This document shows, one piece after another, positions 8,125-20,100 of a stretch of 50,668 nucleotides of DNA. The stretch comes from Bacteroidia bacterium (GTDB lineage Bacteria; Bacteroidota; Bacteroidia; UBA4408): assembly GCA_014376525.1 (NCBI GenBank), contig JACMRI010000061.1, positions 1 to 50,668 of the forward strand. Reading direction: 5' to 3'. The notes below the pieces were generated by a model that saw only the letters and a list, made by a program, of their open reading frames with translations, did no database searches and was not told the DNA's origin. The position numbers and the translations under genes were made by a program. Position 1 is the stretch's first letter; the number at the start of each line of letters is the position of its first letter.

Positions 8125-10218
8125 ATGACAACATTAGAAAGAATAAGAAACAGAGCTGGCCTATTGGTAGGCGTAGTAATGTTTGCTTTAATAGCATTTG
8201 TATTAGGCGATTTTCTTAAATCGGGACGTTCTTTTTTTGGCGACGACCCCACTAAAATGGGAACAATTGGTAGCAAAGAAATAGATGTGCAAGAGTTTGA
8301 AGCTAAGTTAGATGTTGCCAAAAGAAATATGCAACAACAGCAACAAAAAGGCGAATTAGACGATGCTAGTGTAGATATGCTGCGCAATCAAGTTTGGAAT
8401 CAAATAGTGTACGAAACTGTAATGACTAAACAATTTAACGAACTAGGATTGCAAGTAGGTACAGATGAATTATTTGATATGGTGCAAGGTAAAAACCCTC
8501 ACCCCCAAGTAGTACAAGCATTTACTGACCCTAAAACTGGGCAGTTTTCGCCGGGTACTGTGGTGCAATTTTTAAATAATTTAGATAAAAATCCTGAAGG
8601 AAAAGCACAGTGGTTAGATTTTGAAAAAGGTATTAAAGCAGAGCGATTAAGCAATAAATATAATACGCTGGTAAAAGCAGGCATGTACATTACTAAAGCC
8701 GAAGCACAAGATAATTATGTAGATATGAACCGTTTGGCCAAATTTCAATATGTTACTAAACGCTACAGCGACGTGTTAGACAGCACTGTTAAGTTTGACG
8801 ATAGCGATTTAAAAACTTATTATAACGCACACAAAAACAAATACAAACAAGAAGATGCTACGCGTTCATTTGATTATGTAGTGTTTGAACCAACTCCATC
8901 TGCCGAAGATTTAAAAGCGGCTAACGATGAAATAGCTAAAATAGCTACCGAATATGCAGCTACTAAAGAAGACTCAGCATTTGTACTAAGTAACTCCGAT
9001 GTACAACCTAACTTAGCATTTGTTAAAAAAGGTACTGTATTAGGCCCTATTATGGATTCTATGATGTTTCGTGCTACAGTTGGATATGTATACGGTCCTT
9101 ATAACGATGGCGCTTCGTTAAAAGTAGCCAAGTTAATGAATACTAAAAATGTAGCCGATTCAGTAAAAGCACGCCACATACTTATAAAGCCAATAGGTGG
9201 CGATATGGCCAAAGCTAAAGTAAAAGCAGATAGTTTAAAGAAAATGATTACCGACAAAAAAATGTCATTTGAAATCTTAGCTGCGCAAGCATCAGAAGAC
9301 GAAGGTTCTAAAGTAAAAGGGGGCGACTTAGGTTGGTTTCAGGACGGTATGATGGTAAAGCCATTTAACGATGCTTGTTTTGCAGGTAAAGTAGGCGACT
9401 TAACAGTAGTAGAATCGCAATTTGGTGTACACATTATACAAATAATGGGTAAAGGTGCCGAAAGCAAACGTGTACAAGTAGGTATAGTAGAGCGTGCAGT
9501 ACGCCCAAGCAACAAAACCTACCAAAGCGTATATGCTAAAGCAAGCGATTTTTCGGGTAAAAACACCACCGCCGAAACATTTGACAAAGCAATAGTTGAT
9601 GGCGGATTAAACAAACGTATAGCAAGCGATATTAAACAACTTGACCGTAATATACCTGGTGTAAACGGCGCAAGAGAATTGATAAAATGGGCGTATACTG
9701 CTGAGAAAAATGCAATATCATCGGTGTTTGAAGCTGACGGTAAATATGTAATAGCTAAATTAACTAACGTTAAGGACAAAGGTATTGCAACATTAGAAGC
9801 AGTAAAAGAACAAGTGGAAATAGAAGTACGCAAAGAGAAAAAAGCAGAACAATTCTTAAAAGAAATAGAAGGCGCAACAACATTGGAGGTTGCTGCAACT
9901 AAACTTAAAAGTAGCGTGCAAACTGCTGATAATACTAACTTTGGCTCAGGCTATATACCAGGCTTAGGACGCGAAGTTGATGTAACTGCGTTTGTATTTG
10001 CAGGTAAAAAAGGGACAGTATCAAAAGGAATTAAAGGCGAAAATGGCGTATATATGGTTAAAGTAGAAACTATTACCGAAGCAAAACCAACCACCGATAA
10101 TTATAAACAAAACAAAGACATGCTAAACAATCAAATGAAGCAACGTGCCGACTATGAATTGTTTAACGCATTAAAAGACAAAATAGAAATAAAAGATAAT
10201 CGTGCTAAATTTATGTAG
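8125..10218 (+). CDS. ppiD: Membrane-anchored periplasmic peptidyl-prolyl isomerase (SurA_N/parvulin, PpiD-like)
   Basis: 697 aa. A short cytosolic N-terminus (MTTLERIRNRAG) precedes one transmembrane helix (about 11-30). A SurA_N-like helical chaperone region covers roughly 40-240. A parvulin domain follows (about 345-445), opening with ARHILIKP (349-356) and containing GGDLGWF and FGVHIIQI. A second, degenerate region lies at about 480-690. It should help outer-membrane and secreted proteins fold in the periplasm, which suits a genome rich in T9SS cargo. The length is normal for Bacteroidota PpiD-type proteins. A TATATTCG (7/8 match to the -7 consensus) lies upstream at about 8074-8081, and a strong terminator follows. 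Confidence 0.93.
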   Translation: MTTLERIRNRAGLLVGVVMFALIAFVLGDFLKSGRSFFGDDPTKMGTIGSKEIDVQEFEAKLDVAKRNMQQQQQKGELDDASVDMLRNQVWNQIVYETVMTKQFNELGLQVGTDELFDMVQGKNPHPQVVQAFTDPKTGQFSPGTVVQFLNNLDKNPEGKAQWLDFEKGIKAERLSNKYNTLVKAGMYITKAEAQDNYVDMNRLAKFQYVTKRYSDVLDSTVKFDDSDLKTYYNAHKNKYKQEDATRSFDYVVFEPTPSAEDLKAANDEIAKIATEYAATKEDSAFVLSNSDVQPNLAFVKKGTVLGPIMDSMMFRATVGYVYGPYNDGASLKVAKLMNTKNVADSVKARHILIKPIGGDMAKAKVKADSLKKMITDKKMSFEILAAQASEDEGSKVKGGDLGWFQDGMMVKPFNDACFAGKVGDLTVVESQFGVHIIQIMGKGAESKRVQVGIVERAVRPSNKTYQSVYAKASDFSGKNTTAETFDKAIVDGGLNKRIASDIKQLDRNIPGVNGARELIKWAYTAEKNAISSVFEADGKYVIAKLTNVKDKGIATLEAVKEQVEIEVRKEKKAEQFLKEIEGATTLEVAATKLKSSVQTADNTNFGSGYIPGLGREVDVTAFVFAGKKGTVSKGIKGENGVYMVKVETITEAKPTTDNYKQNKDMLNNQMKQRADYELFNALKDKIEIKDNRAKFM

Positions 10219-10232
10219 TATGTACTAATCTT

Positions 10233-10261
10233 AAAAAACCTCCAGCATTTGGGGGTTTTTT
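10233..10261. terminator. Intrinsic terminator after ppiD
   Basis: AAAAAACCTCC (10233-10243) pairs with GGGGGTTTTTT (10251-10261) through one G-T wobble and a 7-base loop. A-tract and T-tract flanks make it usable on both strands. Confidence 0.85.
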
Positions 10262-10318
10262 AATTTTAAAATTCAGTTTAAGAACTAATTTATAATCAAT
10301 AATAAAAAATACAACACC

Positions 10319-12586
10319 ATGACATTTGACTTAGAAATGATTAAAGCCTATTACGCAACAATGGGCGCAAAAATTGATGCAGCACGTAACGTAGTAAACA
10401 AACCGCTTACGCTAACCGAAAAAATATTATACACACACCTTACCGAAGGTGCGGCTACAAAAGCCTACAAACGTGGTGCCGATTACGTAGATTTTAACCC
10501 CGACCGTGTAGCCATGCAAGATGCTACGGCACAAATGGCGTTATTGCAATTTATGCAAGCGGGTCGCCCTAAAGTGGCAGTACCCTCAACAGTACACTGC
10601 GACCACTTAATTACAGCTAAGGTAGGCGCATCAACCGATTTGAGCAAAGCCAACGTAGAAAACGTAGAGGTGTATGACTTTTTATCGTCAGTATCTAACA
10701 AATATGGTATTGGTTTTTGGAAACCAGGTGCAGGTATTATACACCAAGTAGTGCTAGAAAACTATGCGTTCCCAGGCGGAATGATGATAGGTACAGATTC
10801 GCACACCGTAAATGCAGGCGGATTAGGAATGGTAGCCATAGGCGTAGGCGGAGCTGATGCTTGCGATGTAATGGCAGGATTACCATGGGAACTTAAATTT
10901 CCAAAATTAATAGGCGTAAAACTTACAGGTAAACTAAGTGGTTGGTCATCGCCTAAAGATGTAATACTTAAAGTAGCAGGTATACTTACAGTAAAAGGTG
11001 GAACAGGTGCTATAGTAGAATATTTTGGCGAAGGAGCTACCAGTATGAGCTGTACTGGCAAAGGTACTATATGTAACATGGGTGCCGAAATTGGTGCTAC
11101 TACATCTACATTTGGCTACGACCAAAGTATGGAGCGTTACTTACGTGCTACAGGCAGAGCAGATGTGGCCGATGCTGCTAATGGCATAAAAGCACACTTA
11201 AATGCTGATGCAGAAGTATTGGCTAACCCCGAATTATATTTTGACCAAGTAATAGAAATTAACTTATCAGAATTAGAGCCTCATGTAAATGGTCCTTTTA
11301 CTCCTGATTTGGCTACACCAATATCTAAATTAAAAGAAGTAGCATTAGCTAACGGCTGGCCTATGAAAATAGAAGCGGGCTTAATAGGTTCGTGCACAAA
11401 TTCATCTTACGAAGATATTGCACGTGCCGTAAGTATAGCTAAGCAAGTGCCTGCCTTAGGTTTAACAAGCAAAGCAGAATATATGATTAATCCAGGTTCG
11501 GAGCAAATACGCTATACTATTGCACGCGATGGCTTCCTTGATGTATTAGGCGGCATGGGTGCGCAAGTATTTACTAATGCGTGTGGTCCTTGTATTGGTA
11601 TGTGGGATAGAGTAGGTGCGGAGAAACAAGAAAAAAACACCATTATACATTCGTTCAACCGTAACTTTGCCAGACGTGCCGATGGCAACCCCAACACTTA
11701 CGCATTTGTGGCTTCGCCAGAAATAGTAACCGCACTTGCCATTGCAGGAGATTTATCATTTAACCCATTAACAGATACATTAACCAACAATAAAGGTGAG
11801 CAAGTAAAATTACAAGCACCAACTGGCGATGAGTTACCAAGCAAAGGTTTTGCCGTAGAGGATGCAGGCTATCAAGCCCCTGCGGCCGATGGTAGCTCGG
11901 TAAACATAGCGGTATCGCCTACTAGCGACCGTTTGCAATTACTTGCTCCATTTACAGCATGGGAAGGGGTGGACTTAAAAGGATTAAACTTATTAATAAA
12001 AGCCAAAGGTAAATGCACCACCGATCACATATCTATGGCGGGCCCATGGTTAAAGTATCGTGGACATTTAGATAATATATCTAACAATATGTTGATAGGT
12101 GCTATAAACGCATTTAACGACAAACCAGATAGCGTTAAAAACAAATTGACAGGCGCTTACGACGGTGTGCCAAAAGTACAACGTGCCTATAAAGCAGCTA
12201 ACGTAGGAAGTATAGTAGTAGGCGACGAAAACTATGGCGAAGGCAGTAGCCGTGAGCATGCAGCTATGGAACCGCGCCACTTAGGCGTACGTGCAGTGTT
12301 GGTAAAATCGTTTGCCCGCATACACGAAACTAACCTTAAAAAACAAGGTATGTTGGGTTTAACATTTGCTGATAAAAACGACTACGAAAAAATAAAAGAA
12401 GACGACACATTTGATATTTTGGGTTTAACTACATTTGCTCCAAACACACCGCTAACACTGGCTATACACCACGCCGATGGTACAACTGAAACCATATTAG
12501 TAAACCATACATACAATGCACAACAAATAGAATGGTTTAAAGCTGGAGGTGCACTTAACATTATACGTGCAAGCGTAAAACAGTAA
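10319..12586 (+). CDS. acn: Aconitate hydratase, mitochondrial type
   Basis: 755 aa. It interconverts citrate and isocitrate in the TCA cycle with a [4Fe-4S] cluster. The cluster ligands are C359 (GSCTNSS) and C422/C425 (ACGPCIG), almost exactly the spacing and numbering of mitochondrial aconitase. Other landmarks are [23 protein letters not shown] and the swivel-domain [17 protein letters not shown]. The length and the [16 protein letters not shown] segment place it with the eukaryote-like form common in Bacteroidota, not with AcnA/IRP (about 890 aa) or AcnB. It stands alone between two terminators, with no citrate synthase or isocitrate dehydrogenase nearby. Confidence 0.96.
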   Translation: MTFDLEMIKAYYATMGAKIDAARNVVNKPLTLTEKILYTHLTEGAATKAYKRGADYVDFNPDRVAMQDATAQMALLQFMQAGRPKVAVPSTVHCDHLITAKVGASTDLSKANVENVEVYDFLSSVSNKYGIGFWKPGAGIIHQVVLENYAFPGGMMIGTDSHTVNAGGLGMVAIGVGGADACDVMAGLPWELKFPKLIGVKLTGKLSGWSSPKDVILKVAGILTVKGGTGAIVEYFGEGATSMSCTGKGTICNMGAEIGATTSTFGYDQSMERYLRATGRADVADAANGIKAHLNADAEVLANPELYFDQVIEINLSELEPHVNGPFTPDLATPISKLKEVALANGWPMKIEAGLIGSCTNSSYEDIARAVSIAKQVPALGLTSKAEYMINPGSEQIRYTIARDGFLDVLGGMGAQVFTNACGPCIGMWDRVGAEKQEKNTIIHSFNRNFARRADGNPNTYAFVASPEIVTALAIAGDLSFNPLTDTLTNNKGEQVKLQAPTGDELPSKGFAVEDAGYQAPAADGSSVNIAVSPTSDRLQLLAPFTAWEGVDLKGLNLLIKAKGKCTTDHISMAGPWLKYRGHLDNISNNMLIGAINAFNDKPDSVKNKLTGAYDGVPKVQRAYKAANVGSIVVGDENYGEGSSREHAAMEPRHLGVRAVLVKSFARIHETNLKKQGMLGLTFADKNDYEKIKEDDTFDILGLTTFAPNTPLTLAIHHADGTTETILVNHTYNAQQIEWFKAGGALNIIRASVKQ

Positions 12587-12600
12587 CCATACATTTTATT

Positions 12601-12645
12601 ACACTAAAAAAATTCTCTATTACAAATAGGGTATTTTTTTAGTGT
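12601..12645. terminator. Strong bidirectional terminator after acn
   Basis: ACACTAAAAAAAT (12601-12613) and ATTTTTTTAGTGT (12633-12645) form 13 pairs. An inner stem CTCTAT/ATAGGG with one wobble continues the helix to a short loop. It sits 14 bases after the aconitase stop. Confidence 0.85.
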
Positions 12646-12862
12646 GGATAATTAAAAGTAAATGTTGATTATAGTTACTTATGTTAATTCATACAATTTC
12701 CTAAAAATTTGTTTTGGTTTAAAATGTAAAAATGTTCGGGAAACGGTGGGTTTAAAAAACAAATTAACGAACGGCTTCAACAGCTCTGCTCAAGAGTAAT
12801 TTAGTTAATTATAATAAAAATTCAAATAGGTTTTAATAATTGGTACTATAATATAAAACACA

Positions 12863-13264
12863 ATGAAAATACTATTTCAGCTACTATTTTGCACATTGCT
12901 ATTAACAGCTTGCAAAAAAGAAACTCAAACTACCAACGCTGCTGCTGCTAACGCCACGGTTGTGCGTACAGGAATATTTGTGCAAAATTCGCATAAGGCA
13001 AGCGGTACAGTTAAAGTAACAACAGAGCAAGGGTTTAGAAAATTATATTTTGAAAACTTTGCTACCGATGCTGGTGCTAATGTGCATATTTATTTATCAA
13101 AAGATGCTACTAATTCTGATTTTAAAGATTTGGGTGGCTTACAAGCTATTAGCGGTAATCAGGTATATCAAATAGATAATAATACAGACCTAAACTTATA
13201 CAAATTTGTACTAATATGGAATATGCCTACATCAGAATTATATGGCTATGCTGAACTCAAATAA
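12863..13264 (+). CDS. DM13-domain lipoprotein
   Basis: 133 aa. The signal ends in the lipobox LLTAC with C17 as the lipidated residue, followed by KKE and a low-complexity NAAAANA linker. Residues about 33-133 match the DM13 pattern: GIFVQNSHKASGTVKV, a central LYFENFATDAGANVHIYLSKD and the closing YKFVLIWNMPTSELYGYAELK. DM13 domains are single beta-sandwich modules proposed to take part in redox or electron transfer at the cell surface; their chemistry is poorly known. It lies 4 bases before paaD on the same strand, so the two are probably co-transcribed. No regulator is adjacent. Confidence 0.8.
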   Translation: MKILFQLLFCTLLLTACKKETQTTNAAAANATVVRTGIFVQNSHKASGTVKVTTEQGFRKLYFENFATDAGANVHIYLSKDATNSDFKDLGGLQAISGNQVYQIDNNTDLNLYKFVLIWNMPTSELYGYAELK

Positions 13265-13268
13265 AATA

Positions 13269-13751
13269 ATGAATACTACAGGTATATACGATTTGTTAGC
13301 GCAAGTACCCGACCCCGAAGTGCCTGCCATAAACATAATAGAATTGGGAATTGTAAGAGATGTAACCGAAACAAATGGACAAATAATAATAACTATTACA
13401 CCTACCTACACAGGTTGCCCCGCTATGAAAGTAATAGAGCAAGATATTGCTCAACTATTTACTGCGCAAAACATAACTAATTACACCATTAAAACGGTAT
13501 TAAACCCCGCTTGGACTACCGATTGGATAACTAAAGAAGGACGAGATAAACTACTCGCCTACGGCATAGCACCACCCATAACTACTACTGCCAATAAAAA
13601 AATACTGTTGGGAGATACTCCCATTATTGCTTGCCCACAATGCAAATCTACTAATACTACTATGGTTTCGCAGTTTGGCTCTACTGCATGTAAAGCCTTG
13701 TGGAAATGCGCTGATTGTTTAGAGCCATTTGATTATTTTAAATGCTTGTAA
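13269..13751 (+). CDS. paaD: PaaD-type MIP18-family protein (phenylacetyl-CoA epoxidase maturation factor)
   Basis: 160 aa from the ATG at 13269. An in-frame ATG at 13242 would add nine residues but overlaps the DM13 gene, so the downstream start is preferred. The N-terminal MIP18/DUF59 domain has the hallmark DPEVPAINIIELGIV and the TYTGCPAM cysteine motif. A C-terminal zinc-ribbon-like tail carries CPQC, CADC and a final C, which separates PaaD/PaaJ from SufT. PaaD is needed to assemble the Fe centre of the PaaABCE phenylacetyl-CoA epoxidase. None of paaA, B, C or E is in the window, which is unusual because paaABCDE is normally one operon. PaaI at 24977 hints that the pathway is present but scattered. 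Confidence 0.85.
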   Translation: MNTTGIYDLLAQVPDPEVPAINIIELGIVRDVTETNGQIIITITPTYTGCPAMKVIEQDIAQLFTAQNITNYTIKTVLNPAWTTDWITKEGRDKLLAYGIAPPITTTANKKILLGDTPIIACPQCKSTNTTMVSQFGSTACKALWKCADCLEPFDYFKCL

Positions 13752-13826
13752 TTACGTGCAAAAAAATAATTATTACACATAAATTTAGTACTTTAGAGAA
13801 TTATTAAAACAATATAGATTCTCAAA

Positions 13827-16800
13827 ATGCTAAAACATTTACTACCGTTTACGTTTTGCTTGTGTATAATACAATTACACGCACAACATCTTTCTACAGC
13901 AAGTAGTAGTGGTAAGCTTATGGCTTGTGGTACATGTGCAGCTAATGCAGGTTTCGAAACAACTAATACCAACGACTGGATAGCGCAAAGTGGTACAATA
14001 GGCAACTTTACTGGAGGTTTAAACTTTAGTACAAACACACCCAATACCGATGTAGCACAACACACAATAGTAACAAGCGGTAACGATGAGGTGGGTGGGT
14101 TTCCTCGTGTGTGCAATTTAATTGCAGGTAATACATCGTCGTTACGCTTGGGTAATGCGGGTAATAATTCTGGATCAGAGAATATTAGTTATCAATTTAT
14201 AGTTAATGCAGCAACTCCGTTTTTTACATACTATTATGCTGTTGTGTTAGAGGGAGCAGGAAATAATCATACGCCACCTAATCAATCTCGTTTTACAGTA
14301 AGTATGACAGACGGCACCAATACACCTATACAATGTGCAGCTTATGAAATTAATGGAAGCAACGCAGCTACAATAGGCGGATTTACTAATGTACAAGGTG
14401 GGTTGTATAAAGAGTGGACACCAGTAATAATTCCGCTTAACGCATTTGTTGGGCAATGTGTTACCATTAGTTTTGAAACTCGAGACTGCAACTTTGGCGA
14501 CCACTTTGGCTATGCCTATATTGATGCTGATTGCTCTACCCCAATAATAAAAGCACCACCAATTAATTGCGACAATTTAAAATCAAATGCTACATTATAC
14601 GGACCAATAGGAGCTGGCAGTTACACATGGACAGGACCAAATATACAAGGCGCAAGTAACTTAGATAGTGTAGTAGTAGCTGGTGCGGGGCATTGGGATT
14701 GCTTGATGACCACCAAAACAAGCAATGGAGGCACGCCCTGTACGTTTACACTATCTACAGATATACTACCCACTACATTTACACCAAAGGCACAATTTAC
14801 CTATAATACTGCTTGTGCGGGCGATGCTGTTAGTTTTAATAATACTACTACACCTAATAATGTGTGGACGGACTATGCTTGGGATTTGGGCAACAATGGT
14901 ACTGTAGATGCAATATCGTATGATACAAGCGATGTGCAGTTTCCTAATACTACGCAACAACCCATTTCTATACCCGTAAAACTTTCAATGAGTAATAACT
15001 ATTGCACCGCTGATACCGTTATTTTTATAACCATTAATCCTAAACCTATTGCTAATGCTGGGGTTAATGTACAAGTGTGTAACGGCTCATCAGTTTTATT
15101 AAACAGTTCAACCAACTCATTATACGAGTGGTACAACGGATTAAACCAATTTTTTACGGTAGCTAATACTACACAAAGCTATACTACTACGCCGTTAAAC
15201 TCTGACAGTTATACATTGGTGGTAACTAATCAATATGGTTGTAAAGATACTGATGATGTGTATGTAAAAGTAAATCCTTCGCCAATAGCCAGTTTTATGG
15301 TAAACGATGTGTGCTACCCTAATGTAAGTACTTTTACCAACACTACTAGCAATACTGCCGTTGGCGATGTTTATACTTGGACATTGGAAACAGGAAGCAC
15401 CTCCAATACATTTAACACAAACTACACCTATACAAGCTGTGGTGTAAAACCAGTAAAATTGGTGGTTACAAGCGTTAATGGTTGTGTAAGTGTAGTACTA
15501 AATACTGCCAATATATATTGCAAACCCAAAGCTAGTATAACCGCAACGAATGAATGTATATATGATTCGGCAGTTTTTAATGCTATAAATTTTGGTGCAA
15601 CAGCCATTACCAGTTACAATTGGGACTTTAATTACGGTGCCGCTTCAATACAACTAGGAATGCCCATTGCAAATAATACAAGTGTAAAGGAACCAAGCAA
15701 CTTATATACAACAGACGGTACTAAAAACATAGCCTTAATAGTAACCAATAGCGATGGTTGCAAAGATTCGTTAGTACAATCAATAATAATATACCCGGTG
15801 CCTGTGGCGGCATTTAGTACTGGTAATGTATGTAGGAACGACACAAGCATTTTTACCAGCATATCTACCATTAATGCGCCTGATAATATAGTACAATATC
15901 AGTGGGATTATAACAACGACGGTGTATATGAAACTACAGCCACAACCAACACGCAAAAATATGTGTACCCTTATGTGTACAAAGGCGGTGCGTATTTAAT
16001 TACTACATCTAATCATGGTTGTAAAGATACTACCACAGCTGCTGTAGACATATATCCATTACCTACTACAAAATTTGAAGCCAAAAATAGTTGCGAAAAT
16101 ACCTTAATGCAATTTACCAATACTACCACTATTGCATACGGTAATATAACATCAAGCACTTGGCAATATACACCTACCAATAGTGCTACTACTATAGGTA
16201 CAGACTCCAGTTCTTTTACATTTTCGCTTGCTAATAATTACAATGTGTTACTAACTACAACATCTAACTTTGGTTGTGTAAATACTAAACTGAAAACGGT
16301 AACTGCATACCCTAACCCTAACCCCAATTTTACAGTAGTAAGTACAAAAGGTTGCGCACCATTTTGTTTGGACCAAACTAACACCAGTACTATTGATGTA
16401 AGCCTTGTGCCCACTACCATAGTTAATTACACGTGGTATTTTGGCAATGGCGATTCCAGTACTGTTAAAATGCCATTGTATTGTTATACAACTAAAACCA
16501 ACGATAATAAAAACAATTTTTACACCATACAACTTAAAGCCGAAAGTAATTATGGTTGTATAGGTGCTATTACCAAAATTGATTACTTAGAGTTGCTGCC
16601 TAAGCCTATAGCTAGCTTTGGTGCTAGTCCTACAGTTGCACAATTAAGTACTAACTTAATTGAAATTGTAGATAAGTCTATAAATTCAGTTAATACAACC
16701 TGGAATTATGGAGTGCCTTATCTTCCAATAAATACCAATGCTCCAGCCTATCATGCAATAAGTTATAATGATAGTGGTAACTTTGTAATAACGCAATATG

Positions 16801-17138
16801 TAGAAAATAAATATGGGTGTACCGATACTGCCAAGCAATACATTACTATAGTAAAAGATTACAATCTGTATATACCACAAGCTTTTTCGCCTAATGATGA
16901 TGCGCTAAACGACAGGTTTTTTCCGCAATTTTATGGTATTTCTAAGTATAATTTGGTGGTGTTTAATAGATGGGGAGATATAGTAGCCCGAATAAATGAA
17001 ACACAAAGTGGCTGGGACGGACTAAACGATAGTACCCAAGAAAAATGCAAACAAGATGTGTATGTGTGGACATTAAATTTTACCACATTACGAGGAAACA
17101 CAGGCGAAACAACAGGTAGAGTAACACTAATACGTTAA
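13827..17138 (+). CDS. Giant secreted protein with PKD-like repeats and T9SS type B (gliding-motility C-terminal) domain
   Basis: 1,103 aa. A signal peptide ends at HAQ (residue 20). Residues about 30-245 form a globular lectin- or adhesin-like domain with a cysteine-bounded opening (CGTCAANAGFE), GNDEVGGFPRVCNL and FGYAYIDADCSTP. Then come PKD-like immunoglobulin-fold repeats recognisable by NGCxD/YGCxDT turns and YxWDFN strands. The end, about 1010-1103, is the type B sorting domain: FSPNDDALNDRF, YNLVVFNRWGD, GWDGLND, VYVWTL and TLIR. Such proteins are surface adhesins or matrix proteins exported by T9SS. It is about 35 bases upstream of a longer paralogue, indicating tandem duplication. 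The ligand is unknown. Confidence 0.9.
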   Translation: MLKHLLPFTFCLCIIQLHAQHLSTASSSGKLMACGTCAANAGFETTNTNDWIAQSGTIGNFTGGLNFSTNTPNTDVAQHTIVTSGNDEVGGFPRVCNLIAGNTSSLRLGNAGNNSGSENISYQFIVNAATPFFTYYYAVVLEGAGNNHTPPNQSRFTVSMTDGTNTPIQCAAYEINGSNAATIGGFTNVQGGLYKEWTPVIIPLNAFVGQCVTISFETRDCNFGDHFGYAYIDADCSTPIIKAPPINCDNLKSNATLYGPIGAGSYTWTGPNIQGASNLDSVVVAGAGHWDCLMTTKTSNGGTPCTFTLSTDILPTTFTPKAQFTYNTACAGDAVSFNNTTTPNNVWTDYAWDLGNNGTVDAISYDTSDVQFPNTTQQPISIPVKLSMSNNYCTADTVIFITINPKPIANAGVNVQVCNGSSVLLNSSTNSLYEWYNGLNQFFTVANTTQSYTTTPLNSDSYTLVVTNQYGCKDTDDVYVKVNPSPIASFMVNDVCYPNVSTFTNTTSNTAVGDVYTWTLETGSTSNTFNTNYTYTSCGVKPVKLVVTSVNGCVSVVLNTANIYCKPKASITATNECIYDSAVFNAINFGATAITSYNWDFNYGAASIQLGMPIANNTSVKEPSNLYTTDGTKNIALIVTNSDGCKDSLVQSIIIYPVPVAAFSTGNVCRNDTSIFTSISTINAPDNIVQYQWDYNNDGVYETTATTNTQKYVYPYVYKGGAYLITTSNHGCKDTTTAAVDIYPLPTTKFEAKNSCENTLMQFTNTTTIAYGNITSSTWQYTPTNSATTIGTDSSSFTFSLANNYNVLLTTTSNFGCVNTKLKTVTAYPNPNPNFTVVSTKGCAPFCLDQTNTSTIDVSLVPTTIVNYTWYFGNGDSSTVKMPLYCYTTKTNDNKNNFYTIQLKAESNYGCIGAITKIDYLELLPKPIASFGASPTVAQLSTNLIEIVDKSINSVNTTWNYGVPYLPINTNAPAYHAISYNDSGNFVITQYVENKYGCTDTAKQYITIVKDYNLYIPQAFSPNDDALNDRFFPQFYGISKYNLVVFNRWGDIVARINETQSGWDGLNDSTQEKCKQDVYVWTLNFTTLRGNTGETTGRVTLIR

Positions 17139-17174
17139 TTATTTAATAATTAATTTAACCATAACAACTGTATT

Positions 17175-20100
17175 ATGAAAAAGCATTTATATACCTTACT
17201 TATTGCTTATTTTTTAGTTGCACAAACCCTTGCACAACACACGCATGTTATGCCCAACGAAATGGCTACACATACACTTGCTAAGCAGTTTATGAGTACT
17301 ATGAATGAGTATAAATTAAACTTATTTAAGCAATATAAGTTTAGTGCAAGCAATGAAAAAATATTTGCAACCAAACATAATGAGCAGTTGTCTGGTGAAC
17401 AGAAAATGGTTGTAGCGCAAGCGTTCCACGAACTAAATGCAAGTGCTTACTTAGCCAAAAAAGAAATAGAATTAAAACAAAACGTAAGCAATTTAGTACG
17501 CACTTTTAATCCAACAATACCTGTTATAAGTAAAGCATCAATAAGCGCTAGAGGGGTGAGTAATGGTAATACCACAAACGCAATATCTTGTACAGCATGT
17601 GTTACCAATCCTGGATTTGAAAGCATAGGCGTGTCCGATTGGGAGGGGCAATTTGGTAATGGTGGAAGTTATACAGTAGGATACGATATGGGGCCAGATA
17701 ACGAAATAAATACAGCACCAAAAACACACCACATAACCACCGCCGGTAATGATGAAGTGGGAGGATTTCCACGTTTGTGTAACCTTATTCCTGATAATCA
17801 TCATTCGTTTAGATTAGGTAATAAAGTAAATGGATACAGCAATGAACGTATGACCTATCAGTTTGTAGTAGACTCTTTAAAGCCTTATTTTACTTATTAT
17901 TATGCTGTAGTTATTGAGGATGCAGGGCATGGCACTGCCGACCAACCTTACTTTACAGTAGCTATGAAAGATGCCTCTAGCAATCCTATTGCTTGCGCTT
18001 CGTATCTTGTAGCAGGCTCTACCACAGGTGTTGTGGGTGGTTTTACTAATGTAGGAAGTATTGCTTATAAATCATGGTCGCCTATAACTATACCACTAGT
18101 GGGGTACATAGGGCAGTGCGTTAGCATAACGTTTGAAACCAGAGATTGTACATTTGGCGGACATTGGGGGTATGCCTATATTGATGCTGATTGTACAGCG
18201 CCCGAAATAGTTTCTCCGCCATCTATTTGCAATAATGGAAAGTCGAAAGTAATATTACACGCTCCATTAGGCGCAGGTAGCTACACATGGAGCGGACCAA
18301 AAATACAAGGTGCTAATAATGCAGATAGTGTAGCTGTGGTAGGCTCGGGGCAATACACTTGTGTAATGACTACTGCAATAACGTCAGGAGGTTCGCCTTG
18401 CACGTACAGCGTTACACGTACAGTATTACCAGCACCTACACCTATAGCACAATTTACTAATAACACGCCCTGCTCAGGCGAAACCGTACAGTTTACCAAT
18501 ACTACTACACCAAGTGGAATATGGACAAGTTATCTGTGGGATTTTAATAACGACGCTACTGTAGATGCTACCACATTGAATACCGAAGCAACATTTTTTA
18601 ATGCAACTCCCAACACTATAAGTGTACCCGTGCGCTTACAACTAAAGACTGATTACTGTAATGCAGATACAGTTATTAATATAATAGTAAACCCGAAACC
18701 CATTGCCGATGCTGGCATTGACCAAGCTATATGTACAGGCTCGTCGTTTACAGTAAGTTGTACACCTACCGTATCTTACGAATGGTATGCTGGATTAAAT
18801 GTTTTTTCGAACACAGTAAGTACAAATCAAACATATACCACTACACCTATCTACTCCAATGATTATACTGTTATTGCTATTAACCAATATAGTTGCAAAG
18901 ATACTGATGATGTACGCATAACACTCAATAGAGTTCCTAACCCTGATTTTGCTGCACAAGATGTATGCTTCCCCGACAGTACACATTTTACAAGCCTAAG
19001 TAGCAATACTGGCGCAGGCGATACGTATACGTGGGTGTTTGAAAACAATAAAACAGGCAATGGAAATATTGCTGCTTACAACTATGCTACATGTGGTGCA
19101 AAACCTGTAACACTTATTATAAGCACAACTGATAATTGCGCTAATACAATAACCAAAAATGTAAATGTATTGTGCAAACCAGTAGCTAGTTTTACTACCA
19201 ACAACGTGTGCTTATATGACTCTGCCACATTTACAAATAGTAGCATTGGCAACACTACTATTAAAAAGTATCAATGGGACTTTGAGTATGGTAACAACAA
19301 TTTAATTAATCCGTCTTACGTAGCATTTAATGATACACTGCCCAATGTTAGTTATAAATATTTTGCCGAAGGAAATAAAAACGTAGTGCTAATTGTTACC
19401 AATACTGATGGTTGCAAGGACTCGGTACTTAAAACATTTACCGTGTATGCAACACCCACAGCAACATTTAATGCAGATAATGTGTGTTTAAATACGTCTA
19501 GTTTATTTATAAGTACATCAACTGTTAATGCTCCTGATGGCATTGCACAATACCAATGGGATTATAACAATGATGGGGTTACCGACCAAACATCAGCCTT
19601 AAATACACAAAACTATACTTACCCAGCAGTGTACAAAAACGATGCGCTATTAATAGTAACAACTACAAACGGTTGTAAAGATACAGCGGTGTTTCCTATA
19701 GAAATATATCCATTGCCAGTAGCACAATTTTATGCGCAAAATAAATGTAATGATAGTACCGTTACATTTATTAATAATAGTACTGTAAGCTATGGTTCAA
19801 TAAAAACAAGCACTTGGAGCTATACATTTACCGATGGAGCTATAAGCAATAGCACGGTAAGCACCTCATTTGTTTTTCCGCAGGAAGATTATTATCCCGT
19901 ACTATTAACGGCCACAAGTAACTTTGGCTGTGTAGATACTCAAATGCAGGTGATAACAATTTATCCTAATCCAATACCCGAATTTAGCAGTAACCAAAAA
20001 GGATGTACACCATTTTGCACTACCGAAATAAATAGCAGCACCATAAGCACAACTCCAGTAGCAAGTACCATAGATAAATACATGTGGAGTTATGGTACTG

